A stretch of DNA of 23,614 nt from an uncultured bacterium (lineage in GTDB: Bacteria; Bacillota; Clostridia; Lachnospirales; Anaerotignaceae): positions 1 to 23,614 of the forward strand of contig CAJMNV010000010.1 in NCBI GenBank assembly GCA_905214825.1, given 5' to 3'. Shown here piece after piece: positions 6,618 to 15,501 of this stretch. The position numbers and the translations under genes are program-made. The first letter of the stretch is position 1; each line of letters opens with the position of its first letter. The notes under the pieces are model-generated. The model had not been told where the DNA came from, searched no databases, and saw only the letters and a list, made by a program, of their open reading frames with translations.

Positions 6618-8138
6618 CTATTTTTCTTCTACAAGCAGTGGAAATTTGTCAATAAATGTTGCCCCCTCTCCTTGTTTACTTTCCACCAATATTTCCCCAT
6701 TATGACTTTGTATAATCCATTTTGCAATAGACAATCCCAGTCCTGTACCCGAAATTTCTTTATTTCTGGATTTATCTTCCCGATAAAAACGGTCAAATAT
6801 TTTTGATTGTTCTTTTTTTGCAATCCCAATCCCATCATCCTGTACGGAAACATAGCCATATTTTTTATCTTTCCAAACCTTGACATAAATATTGCCATTT
6901 TCTGCTGTATATTTCAAAGCATTTTCGCCATGTATCCACAACAACTGTTTTAACAAATCTGCATCACCAAAAATTGCAACATCTTCTGTTTCTTCATAAA
7001 AAATATGATGTTTGGTATCTATCACTTCCAACTCCTTGACAATCTCTTGTGCCACATCATTCAGATACATTTTTTCTTTTTTTTCCTGCATACGATTTTG
7101 GTCACTCTTTGCCAAAAACAGCAAATTGTTAATCAATTCTTTCATATGTTCTGTTTCACCCAATATAGAGTCTATGGACTCTTGCAAAACATCTGGATTG
7201 CTTTTTCCCCAACGATTGATTAAGCTTGCATACCCCTGTATCACGGAAATCGGTGTTCGTAATTCATGAGAAGCATCAGAAACAAATTGATTCTGTTTTT
7301 GAAATGCTGTTTCCAATCGTTCAATCATGGAATTGAATGTAATGGACAATTCTTTCATTTCATCATCTGGGCCATCAGCATCAATGCGTTGTGACAAATC
7401 ATAAATACTAATTTGTTCTGCTGTGGTACGAATTTGTTTGACCGGTTTCAATATCCTGCTGCTAATATATCGTGATGCCAAAATGGCACAACAAATCCCC
7501 AACAAGTCTGCAACAACCATTTTTATCACAAAAGAGCGTATAAAATATTTGTTACCATTTAGCATTTTGAATACTTGTATCAAATATTTATCATCATCAT
7601 TGACATGATACTGTGTAGAAAGCAACATAAATTTTTGTTTGTTGTCCCCTTCCAATATAAATTCTTGTCTGTTAATCCCCAATTCTTTTAAAGAACGTAT
7701 GTGATATTCCACAGCCTTTTTGTGTGTGTCTTGTTTGCTCCATAATGTATCTACAACATCTTTGGGGTCTAACACATGTTGCAAATCTTGTGGTGGTTCT
7801 TTGATAAAGCTTGGAATTTCTCCCACATGGCTATAAAACCCTTCATTTTCGGAATAACTAAATATACTCACTTCTACATATTTGTTATCCAACAATGTTT
7901 TCAATGTATCATTTGTCAAATCGCCACCATTATCTAAAAAATGCTCAATATTTGAAATGGTACTTTCCAGTTGTTTTCTGGTATTGTTTTGCTCTAATAT
8001 GGTAATATTGACAAAAAAGAAACCGCTCAGCACCAGCAATGACAATGAAAAAATGCCGCCATACAACAATGTAATCCTTCTGGTAATGGTCAAATCCTCA
8101 AAACGCTGATAAATGCTTTTTTTATTCATCTTTGACAT
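6618..8138 (-). CDS. Sensor histidine kinase, ArlS-like
   Basis: A 506-residue membrane sensor kinase. First membrane helix at about 24-46, an extracytoplasmic sensor region of roughly 155 residues, second helix at about 202-221, then a HAMP linker. The dimerisation/phosphoacceptor helix carries SDASHELRTPISVIQGY with His291, and the ATP-binding domain has an N-box HGENALKYT, DDGIGIA, and GTGLGLSIA. The stretch LINRWGKSNPDVLQESI after the H-box resembles ArlS of staphylococci as I recall it; this supports an ArlS-like subgroup but not the signal it senses. The N-box has Glu where Asp is common (GEN for xDN). The start at 8138 is chosen because GAGGGG lies 9 bases upstream; it overlaps the response-regulator gene by 17 bases, so the two are translationally coupled. 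Confidence 0.93.
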   Translation of the reverse strand: MSKMNKKSIYQRFEDLTITRRITLLYGGIFSLSLLVLSGFFFVNITILEQNNTRKQLESTISNIEHFLDNGGDLTNDTLKTLLDNKYVEVSIFSYSENEGFYSHVGEIPSFIKEPPQDLQHVLDPKDVVDTLWSKQDTHKKAVEYHIRSLKELGINRQEFILEGDNKQKFMLLSTQYHVNDDDKYLIQVFKMLNGNKYFIRSFVIKMVVADLLGICCAILASRYISSRILKPVKQIRTTAEQISIYDLSQRIDADGPDDEMKELSITFNSMIERLETAFQKQNQFVSDASHELRTPISVIQGYASLINRWGKSNPDVLQESIDSILGETEHMKELINNLLFLAKSDQNRMQEKKEKMYLNDVAQEIVKELEVIDTKHHIFYEETEDVAIFGDADLLKQLLWIHGENALKYTAENGNIYVKVWKDKKYGYVSVQDDGIGIAKKEQSKIFDRFYREDKSRNKEISGTGLGLSIAKWIIQSHNGEILVESKQGEGATFIDKFPLLVEEK

Positions 8139-8805
8139 AATAGCCAACCCCTCGTATGGTATGAATATATTTTCGTCCAAATGCTTCATCTATTTTAGAA
8201 CGCAAATAACGAATATACACATCAACCACATTTGTCTCCCCAATATAACTGTACCCCCAAACTTCATTTAAAATCTGTTCTCTGGAAAGCACAATATTTT
8301 TGTTCTGTACCAAATATAACAACAGTTCATATTCTTTTTTTGTCAAATCCACAACTTTATCATTTACAGTCACCAATCTTTTATCTGTATCTATTTTCAA
8401 TCCTTGTGCTTCCAAAAGCATTTTATTTATGCCGCTTGCACTTGCGTGCTTAAATGCCACACGCATTCTTGCCAGCAATTCTTCTATTGCAAAAGGCTTT
8501 GTCAAGTAATCGTCTGCACCACTGTCCAAACCTGCCACTTTGTCCATGACTTCATCTTTTGCTGTCAACATAATAATGGGCATTTGAGAAAATTTCCGCA
8601 CTCTGCGACAAATTTCAATCCCTGTCAACCCGGGTAACATCAAATCCAAAAGCAACATATCAAAATCGCCATCAGAAACTTGTTTCAAACCTTCTCGTCC
8701 ATCATGGCAAACTGTCACATCATATCCTTCATATCGCAATTCCAACTCTACAAATCTTGCCAATTTGACTTCATCTTCTATCAGCAAAATCTTTTTGTAC
8801 TCCAT
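8122..8805 (-). CDS. OmpR/PhoB-family response regulator, ArlR-like
   Basis: A 227-residue two-component response regulator. The receiver domain has the acidic pocket (Glu10-Asp11), the phosphoacceptor Asp54 in LLLDLMLPG, Thr81 and Lys103 in LTKPF. The C-terminal winged-helix DNA-binding domain (about 130-227) ends in the usual IHTIRGVGYYVKDE. It is the cognate partner of the overlapping kinase. The ATG at 8805 follows AGGAGG with 9 bases between. It is divergent from the lipoprotein gene at 9031; the shared region of about 225 bases contains a TTAAAA-N5-TTAAAA direct repeat of the kind OmpR-type regulators often bind, so self-regulation or control of the lipoprotein gene is plausible. No convincing promoter with both boxes was found for this gene. 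Confidence 0.95.
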   Translation of the reverse strand: MEYKKILLIEDEVKLARFVELELRYEGYDVTVCHDGREGLKQVSDGDFDMLLLDLMLPGLTGIEICRRVRKFSQMPIIMLTAKDEVMDKVAGLDSGADDYLTKPFAIEELLARMRVAFKHASASGINKMLLEAQGLKIDTDKRLVTVNDKVVDLTKKEYELLLYLVQNKNIVLSREQILNEVWGYSYIGETNVVDVYIRYLRSKIDEAFGRKYIHTIRGVGYYVKDE

Positions 8806-8924
8806 ACAGCAAAACCTCCTATCATACGAACTTTTATTTCTCTTGTATGTATTATACCAATGTTTTCGCTGTTTTGTACCACAAAATTATATATAAAATA
8901 TCTTAAATACTTATTGATAACAGA

Positions 8925-8941
8925 TTAAAATTATATTAAAA
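8925..8941. promoter_or_regulatory. Direct repeat in the divergent regulator/lipoprotein region
   Basis: TTAAAA, five bases, TTAAAA (11-base period) lies between the response-regulator gene and the lipoprotein gene. A half copy, TTAAA, lies at 8903. The geometry suits a dimer of an OmpR-family regulator, but the region is very AT-rich and chance is not excluded. Confidence 0.3.
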
Positions 8942-8963
8942 AAACTCTTCCAAAAAAATATAT

Positions 8964-8992
8964 TTCCTTACTGTTAAAAAATTTGTTATAAT
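8964..8992 (+). promoter_or_regulatory. Probable promoter of the lipoprotein gene
   Basis: A perfect TATAAT (8987-8992) lies about 40 bases before the start codon, with only a weak -35 (TTCCTT, 17-base spacer). The -10 sits inside a perfect palindrome, TTGTTATAATAACAA (8983-8997). A weak -35 with a symmetric element over the -10 fits a regulated promoter. Confidence 0.4.
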
Positions 8993-9030
8993 AACAAATA
9001 TTATATATTTTTTTAGGAGGTTTTTCATTT

Positions 9031-10056
9031 ATGAAACGAAAACTTGCAGTATTGCTTTGTGTCGTTTGTTCTTTGTCTGCATTCACCGCTTGTGGTAGCA
9101 CACAACCCTCCACTGCACAGCAACAAAATATACAAACCAATATCCGTTTAGATGCTTGTGGACTATCTTATACCATTCCCGAAAACTGGACAAATACCGA
9201 AAATGTCAATTTGTTTCCCACATCTTATGCACAACCAAAAGAAAGTATATATGCATTGGTACGTTATGACTATGCACCCGATGAAAATATGGAAGAGTTG
9301 GACAACCCCAATTCAGAAATCCCTGTGGAAGAATTGATGGTACCATTATTGGAACTATTGGTTGTCAGAAACGGACAAGAAACCGCAGATAGTGTCGAAG
9401 CAGAATTTGCGAAATACCAATCCAAACAAGAATTGCCTTCACAAGAAGGATTTCGGTTTTATTATTTGACAGACCCTGTCAACGGAGTGGAATATCTTTC
9501 TGAAACTGCAACCAAAACATACACAGAATTGACAGAAGATTTGCCATCATTCTACAAAAGCATAGAAACATTTGTACCAAACGAAGAAATTGTCAAAAAA
9601 CAAGCAACAGAACAAAGTGCAGTATTCAGCTTTTCTTCTTCTGACTTAGACGGCAATGCCATAGATAGCTCTATATTTGCAGATTATGATTTGACAGTTG
9701 TCAATTTCTTTGGTTCTTATAGCTATCCTGACATCAATGAGCTTTCCGAACTACAAACATTTTATCAAAATTTACAAACCAAACACCCCAATGTAAACTT
9801 TTTGCAAGTTGTCATTGATACACCAGATGCACAAGCAGAACAAAAAATGAAAGAGGCTTATGCCGCACATGGTGTCACATTCCGTGGGGTCATGCCAGAT
9901 GTACCTATGGCAGCATGGATTTTGGAAAACATACATGGCTTACCCACAACTGTTTTTGTAGACAAAAACGGGCATGTTTTGGATACCAAAATCGAACAAA
10001 AACAAACTGCTGATTATTATATGGAACAAACAGAAACTGTATTATCCAACCAATAA
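9031..10056 (+). CDS. Lipoprotein with a degenerate thioredoxin-like (TlpA/ResA-type) domain
   Basis: A 341-residue predicted lipoprotein. The signal peptide ends in the lipobox AFTAC, giving a lipid-modified Cys21 (a substrate for the Lgt encoded in this window). A first domain, about 35-185, starts with the 'GLSYTIPENW' type opening seen in many clostridial surface lipoproteins. The second, about 197-341, is thioredoxin-like: VVNFFGSYSYPDINEL at about 223-238, and GLPTTVFVDKNGHV with the cis-proline (Pro305). Where TlpA/ResA proteins have WCxxC the sequence reads SYPD (231-234; bases 9721-9732), so both redox cysteines are missing. It probably does not perform disulfide chemistry and may bind a partner or substrate instead. 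AGGAGG lies 10 bases before the ATG. It is one of two plus-strand genes, divergent from the response regulator and ended by a shared terminator. Confidence 0.85.
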   Translation: MKRKLAVLLCVVCSLSAFTACGSTQPSTAQQQNIQTNIRLDACGLSYTIPENWTNTENVNLFPTSYAQPKESIYALVRYDYAPDENMEELDNPNSEIPVEELMVPLLELLVVRNGQETADSVEAEFAKYQSKQELPSQEGFRFYYLTDPVNGVEYLSETATKTYTELTEDLPSFYKSIETFVPNEEIVKKQATEQSAVFSFSSSDLDGNAIDSSIFADYDLTVVNFFGSYSYPDINELSELQTFYQNLQTKHPNVNFLQVVIDTPDAQAEQKMKEAYAAHGVTFRGVMPDVPMAAWILENIHGLPTTVFVDKNGHVLDTKIEQKQTADYYMEQTETVLSNQ

Positions 10057-10058
10057 AC

Positions 10059-10081
10059 AAAACCCCCTTTTTGGGGGTTTT
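10059..10081. terminator. Bidirectional terminator between convergent genes
   Basis: AAAACCCCC-TTTTT-GGGGGTTTT, a compact GC-rich stem with T runs on both sides, lies three bases after the lipoprotein gene and just before the end of the minus-strand CNNM gene. It can serve both. Confidence 0.9.
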
Positions 10082-10082
10082 A

Positions 10083-11315
10083 TTATTTTTTATAAATTCT
10101 GACTTTTTCAATACGGTTTTTGTCCATACATTCCACTTTAAAAAGCAAATGTTCTGTTTCTATTTTTTCGCCGCCTTTTGGTATTTGTTCCAGTAGCATC
10201 AATAAATATCCTGCAATGGTGTCAATTTCATTGCTTTCCAATGTACAACCTACCATTTCGTTAATATCTTCCAATCTTGTACTACCATCTACCAAATATT
10301 CATTTTCTTTTACTACTTTAATTTCTTCTTCTTGTTCGTCGAACTCGTCTTCAATTTCCCCTACAATTTCCTCCACCATATCTTCTACGGTCACAATGCC
10401 CGATGTACCACCATATTCATCTAACACCACAGCAAGCCCGATACGATTGTCACGCATTTGTGCAAATAATCCTGCCAATGGTTTGTTCTCGTATGTGAAA
10501 AAAGGTTCCCGCATAAATTTTGTTGGACAAAATGCTTCTGCATTTGCCAAAAACACATCTTTGACATACAATACCCCAACAATATGGTCTAAATCTTCTT
10601 CATACACAGGTACACGGGAAAAACCTTCTTCTCGTATCACTGTAACAAATTCTTCATATGTTGCATCTGTTTTGATTGCCATAATATTGCGTCTTTGTGT
10701 CATAACATCTTTTGCTTTTGAACCACCAAAATGAAATACATTGTGTATCATATTTCTTTCTTCCTGTTCCAAAACACCTTCTTCATGACTGACATTCAAT
10801 ATCGTTTCCAATTCTGCTTTTGTAATCAAGGGAGCTTTTTCGCCATGTTTGCAACCCACAATTTTTGCAAAAACGCCTGTTACCACATTCAATATCCACA
10901 CCACAGGCGTAAACAGCCATTGGAAAAATGCAACAATATTCACCACCAAAAGTGCCACTTTTTCTGCTTTTTGTGTGGCGATTGTTTTTGGTGTAATTTC
11001 TCCAAATATCAATATAATCACTGTAATCACAGCCGTTGCCACACCTGCACCACTGCCGGTATCTCCATTGAAAATCTGTATTGCCAATGCAGTTGTCAAT
11101 GCAGATGCACCATTGTTTACCAAGTTGTTCCCTACCAATATGGAACTCAGCAAACGGTTTGGGTCGTCTAACAATCGTTGTATTTTGTCTGCATTTTTCA
11201 CATTTTCATCTACCATACGACGCAATCGAATTTTACTCAATGAAGTCAGAGCTGTTTCTGATGCAGAAAAAAATGCAGAGCCAAACACCAACAAAATCAA
11301 TATGCCAATTAACAT
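10083..11315 (-). CDS. CNNM/CBS-domain membrane protein (CorC/HlyC family)
   Basis: A 410-residue integral membrane protein of the hemolysin C/CorC-like family. An N-terminal CNNM (DUF21) domain with about three to four membrane segments starts with the characteristic FFSASETALTSLSKIRLR and includes FGEITPKTIA. A pair of CBS domains follows (about 195-325, with KDVMTQRRNIMAI and VEDMVEEIVGEIEDE). The C-terminal CorC_HlyC domain of about 80 residues is present (VDGSTRLEDINE). Bacterial relatives act in magnesium or other cation transport or export; the ion for this copy cannot be told. The ATG at 11315 is 23 bases after the ABC-F stop. The best upstream site, AAAGGGG, is 13 bases away, longer than usual, so expression may rely on coupling to the ABC-F gene. 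Confidence 0.92.
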   Translation of the reverse strand: MLIGILILLVFGSAFFSASETALTSLSKIRLRRMVDENVKNADKIQRLLDDPNRLLSSILVGNNLVNNGASALTTALAIQIFNGDTGSGAGVATAVITVIILIFGEITPKTIATQKAEKVALLVVNIVAFFQWLFTPVVWILNVVTGVFAKIVGCKHGEKAPLITKAELETILNVSHEEGVLEQEERNMIHNVFHFGGSKAKDVMTQRRNIMAIKTDATYEEFVTVIREEGFSRVPVYEEDLDHIVGVLYVKDVFLANAEAFCPTKFMREPFFTYENKPLAGLFAQMRDNRIGLAVVLDEYGGTSGIVTVEDMVEEIVGEIEDEFDEQEEEIKVVKENEYLVDGSTRLEDINEMVGCTLESNEIDTIAGYLLMLLEQIPKGGEKIETEHLLFKVECMDKNRIEKVRIYKK

Positions 11316-11338
11316 CGAACCACTAACGCCCCTTTCAT

Positions 11339-13255
11339 TTATCTGCTGTTTTGCTGACGATTTTTCTCTATTTCTTCTGCCAATTCACTCAGCACCAGCC
11401 AACGTTCCATTTTTTGTTCCAATACTGCCACAGTTTCCTCTTTTTCTTCTGTCAATGCTTGCAATTTTATATAATCGGTTGTACATTCTGCCATCTGTTG
11501 TTCCAAAGTATCTATTTTGTTTTCCAGTTGTTCGATTTCATCACCAATGCTGTCATATTCTCTTTGGTCTTTGTATGTCATTTTCAGTAATTTGCGTGGT
11601 TCTTTTTTCTCTGCAACCACCATTTCTTTTTTCTGCGTGATTGTGGATTGTGGCACACATTGTTTTTCCCAAGCCTCACGATAATCTGTATAACCACCTT
11701 CAAATTGTTTGATATTGCCATTCCCCAAAAATGCAAATATTCTGCCAACGGTTTTATCCAAAAAATAACGGTCATGAGAAACTGTTACAACAGCCCCTTG
11801 AAAATGTTCCAAATATTCTTCCAATATCATCAATGTTTCAATATCCAAATCATTTGTCGGTTCGTCCAAAAACAATATATTCGGTGATTCTATCAACACT
11901 TTTGCCAAATACAACCGACGCTTTTCTCCGCCGGAAAGCATAGAAATCGGTCCTCTTTGCATAGAAACCGGAAACAAGAATTTTTCCAATAATTGCGAAG
12001 CAGATATTCTCCCTTCTGATGTCTGCACATACTCTGCGGTATCTTTGATGTATGCCAATACTTGTTGTGTTTCGTCCCATGCTTCATTTTCTTGTGCAAA
12101 TATACCCACTTTTACTGTTTCGCCCATTTCCACTGTGCCGCTGTCTGGCTGTAATTGCCCTGTCATCAATTTCAACAATGTGGTTTTGCCACAACCATTC
12201 TGTCCTGTAATCCCCACACGGTCATTACGCAATATGATATAGCTAAAATCTTTGATACAAACTTTTTCCCCAAATGCTTTACAAACATTTTGCAATTCGA
12301 TTGTTTTTTTGCCCAACCGACTACCTGCCGATGACAATTCCACATTTTGTTTTTCTTCCGGTGCTTGTATAGAAGCAATTTCTTCAAAACGGTCTAATCT
12401 TGCTTTTTGTTTTGTGGTACGTGCTTTTGCTCCTCTACGTACCCATTCCAATTCATTTCGAAGAAAATTCTGGCGTTTTCGTTCTTCTGCTGCCAACCGT
12501 TCCTCACGTTCTGCTTTCATTTCCAAATATTTTGTAAAATTAGCTTGATATGCATAAATTTTCCCTTTTTCTAATTCCAGCATACGATTTGCCACACGGT
12601 CTAAGAAATAACGGTCATGTGTCACCATCAACAATGCTTTGGAGTATTTGCTCAAATGTTTTTCCAACCATTCCACAGTTTCGTTATCAATGTGGTTTGT
12701 CGGTTCGTCCAATATCAACAAATCCACAGGGGCAATCAGTGCCGCCGCCAATGCCACACGTTTTCTTTGTCCACCGGAAAGCGTTTCCACCATTTGTGAA
12801 AAATCTGTAATCCCCAATTTTGTCAATATATTTTTTGCTTCACTTTCCAAAGACCACGCTTCCGCTTTGTCCATACGTTCCGAAATTTCTGCCACTTTTT
12901 TTGTCAGTGCCATATCATGCGGATTTTGTTCCAGCTCTTTCAATGTTGTTTCATATTCCCGTACCAACGCCATCACAGGATTATCCCCACAAAACACTTG
13001 TTCCAACACTGTTGTACCTGCCGCAAACATCGGTGATTGTGACAAATAACCAATTTTCATACCATTCATGGTTACAATATCACCACTGTCTGGCTGTCCT
13101 GCTCCTGCAACAATTTTCAACAATGTGGATTTTCCTGTACCATTGACACCCACAACGCCAATTTTATCCCCTTCATGTATACTAAATGAAATATCATCAA
13201 ATATCACTCTTGTTCCATAACTTTTGCGGATATGTTCCGCCGTCAGTAATACCAT
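11339..13255 (-). CDS. ABC-F family ATPase, Uup/YfmR-like
   Basis: A 638-residue soluble protein with two ABC nucleotide-binding domains and no membrane segments. First domain: Walker A GVNGTGKST (about 36-44), signature LSGGQRKRVALA, Walker B LLILDEPTNHID. A charged linker carrying the basic PtIM arm (about 235-300) joins it to the second domain: GQNGCGKTT, LSGGEKRRLYLA, ILFLDEPTNDLD. A C-terminal coiled coil (about 560-638), rich in Glu, Gln and Lys, is the mark of the Uup/YfmR branch. ABC-F proteins of this type bind the ribosomal E site and relieve stalled or mis-set ribosomes; some paralogues give antibiotic resistance, but nothing here points to that. The ribosome binding site is weak (AGAGGA at 14 bases, or the purine-rich AAAAAGAA). 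It has its own promoter and leads the CNNM gene. Confidence 0.92.
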   Translation of the reverse strand: MVLLTAEHIRKSYGTRVIFDDISFSIHEGDKIGVVGVNGTGKSTLLKIVAGAGQPDSGDIVTMNGMKIGYLSQSPMFAAGTTVLEQVFCGDNPVMALVREYETTLKELEQNPHDMALTKKVAEISERMDKAEAWSLESEAKNILTKLGITDFSQMVETLSGGQRKRVALAAALIAPVDLLILDEPTNHIDNETVEWLEKHLSKYSKALLMVTHDRYFLDRVANRMLELEKGKIYAYQANFTKYLEMKAEREERLAAEERKRQNFLRNELEWVRRGAKARTTKQKARLDRFEEIASIQAPEEKQNVELSSAGSRLGKKTIELQNVCKAFGEKVCIKDFSYIILRNDRVGITGQNGCGKTTLLKLMTGQLQPDSGTVEMGETVKVGIFAQENEAWDETQQVLAYIKDTAEYVQTSEGRISASQLLEKFLFPVSMQRGPISMLSGGEKRRLYLAKVLIESPNILFLDEPTNDLDIETLMILEEYLEHFQGAVVTVSHDRYFLDKTVGRIFAFLGNGNIKQFEGGYTDYREAWEKQCVPQSTITQKKEMVVAEKKEPRKLLKMTYKDQREYDSIGDEIEQLENKIDTLEQQMAECTTDYIKLQALTEEKEETVAVLEQKMERWLVLSELAEEIEKNRQQNSR

Positions 13256-13298
13256 ATTCTTTTTCTCATTCCTCTCAAACGTTGTTTCATGATAACAT

Positions 13299-13327
13299 AT
13301 TATACCATATTCCTGTTATATTGTAAA
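13299..13327 (-). promoter_or_regulatory. Sigma-A type promoter of the ABC-F/CNNM unit
   Basis: On the minus strand TTTACA (13327-13322), a 17-base spacer and TATAAT (13304-13299). It begins at the T run of the lgt terminator, so one unit stops and the next starts within a few bases. Confidence 0.8.
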
Positions 13328-13374
13328 AAAACAACGCAAAAAATACAGATTCCCCCATATTTTCTACGTTGTTT
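13324..13374 (-). terminator. Intrinsic terminator after lgt
   Basis: Stem AACAACG/CGTTGTT, extended inward by AAAAATA against TATTTT, followed on the minus strand by a run of seven T. It closes the ymfF-ymfH-lgt operon. Confidence 0.8.
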
Positions 13375-13384
13375 TCATTTTGAT

Positions 13385-14236
13385 TTATGCTTTTTTTTCT
13401 TTTTTCTGACGATATACATATAACACAATCGCCGCCACAATCAGCAATGCAGACAATGCCTGTGAAACAGGTACGGAGCCAATCAAAAGCTGGTCGGTAC
13501 GCAGTCCCTCAATCCAAACACGCCCCAATGCATAGCCCAAAAAGTAAACGGCAAATATTTGTCCATGGAACTTTTTATGCTTTCGCAAAAATAACAATAT
13601 CACCAAAACACCCAAACTCCACAAAGACTCATACAAAAATGTTGGGTGTACTTGAATATACGTCACACCATTGATGTCAATGGTATTTTGTAAAATATCC
13701 AGTGTCAAATAATTTGCTTGTACTTGTTCCAGTTGGTATCTCATGGCAAAAAAATTATCTGTGTATCCACCAAATGCCTCACGATTGAAAAAATTCCCCC
13801 AACGTCCCAATGCTTGCCCAAATATCAAAGATGGTGCAATGGTATCTGCCATTTCCCAAAAAGGCAATTTTTTAACTTTGCAAAATACAATCCCTGTCAA
13901 TATCCCTGCAATAATCCCGCCATATATCGCAAGACCACCTTCTCGAATCGCAAATATTTGTGATGGATTTTTGCTAAAATACTCCCAAGAAAACAAAACA
14001 TAATATAGCCTTGCCCCAATGATGATAAACACCAATGCCCACAGCATAAAATCCAAATAATTTTCTGGATTTTGCCCTGTGCGTTTTGCCTCTTTCATAG
14101 CAAATAACACACCCAATATCACACCTGTACCAATAAATATACCGTACCAATAAATATTAAAACCAAATATCTGAAATGCAACACGGTTCAAATGTTCAAT
14201 TTCAATACCCATATGCGGAAACCAAATTTCAGGCAT
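13385..14236 (-). CDS. lgt: Prolipoprotein diacylglyceryl transferase
   Basis: Lgt attaches diacylglycerol from phosphatidylglycerol to the lipobox cysteine of prolipoproteins at the membrane. The 283-residue product has about seven hydrophobic segments and the family signature GRWGNFFNREAFGG at about 144-157 (with the essential Arg and Asn), plus YGGIIAG before it, HPTFLYES, and GRVWIEGLRTD near the C-terminus. The ATG at 14236 follows AAGGGA with 6 bases between; a TTG codon directly upstream in frame is less likely. It is last in an operon with the two M16 peptidase genes, 20 bases after ymfH. The lipoprotein at 9031 is a likely substrate. No missing key residue is evident. Confidence 0.96.
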   Translation of the reverse strand: MPEIWFPHMGIEIEHLNRVAFQIFGFNIYWYGIFIGTGVILGVLFAMKEAKRTGQNPENYLDFMLWALVFIIIGARLYYVLFSWEYFSKNPSQIFAIREGGLAIYGGIIAGILTGIVFCKVKKLPFWEMADTIAPSLIFGQALGRWGNFFNREAFGGYTDNFFAMRYQLEQVQANYLTLDILQNTIDINGVTYIQVHPTFLYESLWSLGVLVILLFLRKHKKFHGQIFAVYFLGYALGRVWIEGLRTDQLLIGSVPVSQALSALLIVAAIVLYVYRQKKEKKA

Positions 14237-14256
14237 CAAATATCCCTTCTTTCCAT

Positions 14257-15501
14257 CTATTTTATTATAGATAGAACCATTTTATCTTCCACAGGCATAT
14301 TTTGCAACAATTTTTCTACATCTGTTTTGTGCAAATCTTTGGACATTCGAAATAAATCGCTCAAATCCGATTGGTATTGACAAATTTCCGCTTGTGCCAT
14401 ACATAAATCAGACACTGATTGAAATGTACGCAATACTTGTCCAATATATTTTTTTTGTATCCGTTCAAAATCATTATCTGCAATACCATTTTGTTTCATA
14501 TCTTGCATGCGATTTTGTAATGCTTCTTTGATTGTATCGCCATGTTTTCCACTTCCAAAAAATGCACAAAATGCATATCCTCTGCCTTGTAAATAACGAC
14601 TCCCCAAAGGAGTATCCAACCATTTTTTTTGATATGCTTGTTCATAAAACAAACTGCTTTCCCCTGCCCAAATATCCAACAATATTTCAAACGCAATTTT
14701 TTGCCGCAAATCAAATGTTTGTTCTATTTGCAATGGAATACCCATTTGAAATAATGGACGTTTCAAATCCATATCACGCACTGCACGCAATTTCACATTT
14801 TGATTTTCTGCATTTTGCCATTGTATTTCCCCTGTTTCTTTTTTAGGTTGCATTTGTTCTGCCAATGCCATAATTTTTCTTGCTTGTATATTGCCACTGC
14901 ACACCAAACAGAATTTTTGTGGCAAATAAGCCGCTTCATACACCATTTTCAAATCTGTCGCTTTTGTTTGTCTGACACTTTTTTCTGTTCCTGCAATCGG
15001 TATGTGTATAGGGTGGTCAGGATACATTTGTTCCATCATTTGATAATATACCGCCCAACTAGGGTCATCATCATACATGGCAATTTCACTGCATATAATT
15101 TCTTTTTCTCTTTCCACGTCTTTTTCCGAAAAAATAGGGTGTTGCACAAAATCCAACAACAATTTCAAATTTTCATCAAATCGTTCTCTGCACACAAAAT
15201 AATATACGGTTTTTTCGCCATCTGTAAATGCATTTGCCAAAGCACCTTGTTTGCCAAACTGCATAAATGCATCTCCCCATTTTTGTTGAAACAATTTATG
15301 TTCTATAAAATGTGCAATGCCTTTTTGAAAAGTGAAAGTATTTTGTTCTGATTTCAAACCTGTTGCATTTGCTCCAAACGGCACAACCAACATAGCCATT
15401 TTTTCACCAAATTGTCTTTTCGGATAAAAAATACAATCCATACCCCAAGATGTTTTTTCTCTTACCACACTATCCCCTGCTACATATTTCAAGAAATGCA
15501 T
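14257..15501 (-). CDS. ymfH: M16-family zinc peptidase, YmfH-like (active subunit)
   Basis: A 414-residue pitrilysin/insulinase-family protein. The inverted zinc motif HxxEH is intact in GIAHFIEHKLF (His64, Glu67, His68), and the third ligand is expected at Glu139 in ICSEIAMYDD, about 75 residues on, as the family requires. The N-terminal half forms the catalytic fold; the C-terminal half (about 200-414) is the non-catalytic repeat. Together with the overlapping ymfF it should form a two-chain cytoplasmic peptidase. The start at 15501 is chosen because AAAGGAGG lies 8 bases upstream; an in-frame extension to 15543 would place this site inside the gene. The start overlaps the end of ymfF by 13 bases. 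The name follows the Bacillus subtilis pair and rests on layout and motif. Confidence 0.9.
   Translation of the reverse strand: MHFLKYVAGDSVVREKTSWGMDCIFYPKRQFGEKMAMLVVPFGANATGLKSEQNTFTFQKGIAHFIEHKLFQQKWGDAFMQFGKQGALANAFTDGEKTVYYFVCRERFDENLKLLLDFVQHPIFSEKDVEREKEIICSEIAMYDDDPSWAVYYQMMEQMYPDHPIHIPIAGTEKSVRQTKATDLKMVYEAAYLPQKFCLVCSGNIQARKIMALAEQMQPKKETGEIQWQNAENQNVKLRAVRDMDLKRPLFQMGIPLQIEQTFDLRQKIAFEILLDIWAGESSLFYEQAYQKKWLDTPLGSRYLQGRGYAFCAFFGSGKHGDTIKEALQNRMQDMKQNGIADNDFERIQKKYIGQVLRTFQSVSDLCMAQAEICQYQSDLSDLFRMSKDLHKTDVEKLLQNMPVEDKMVLSIIK

Noticed and set aside
9031..10056. Active disulfide oxidoreductase
   Set aside because: Although the domain looks TlpA/ResA-like, both active-site cysteines are absent, so the redox role was not assigned.
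10849..11640. Plus-strand open frame of 263 codons across the CNNM and ABC-F genes
   Set aside because: It spans the boundary of two well-supported minus-strand genes and has no ribosome binding site or recognisable motif.
11339..13255. Antibiotic-resistance ABC-F protein
   Set aside because: The C-terminal coiled coil and genome setting point to the Uup/YfmR housekeeping branch; no resistance-gene context or attenuator leader was seen.
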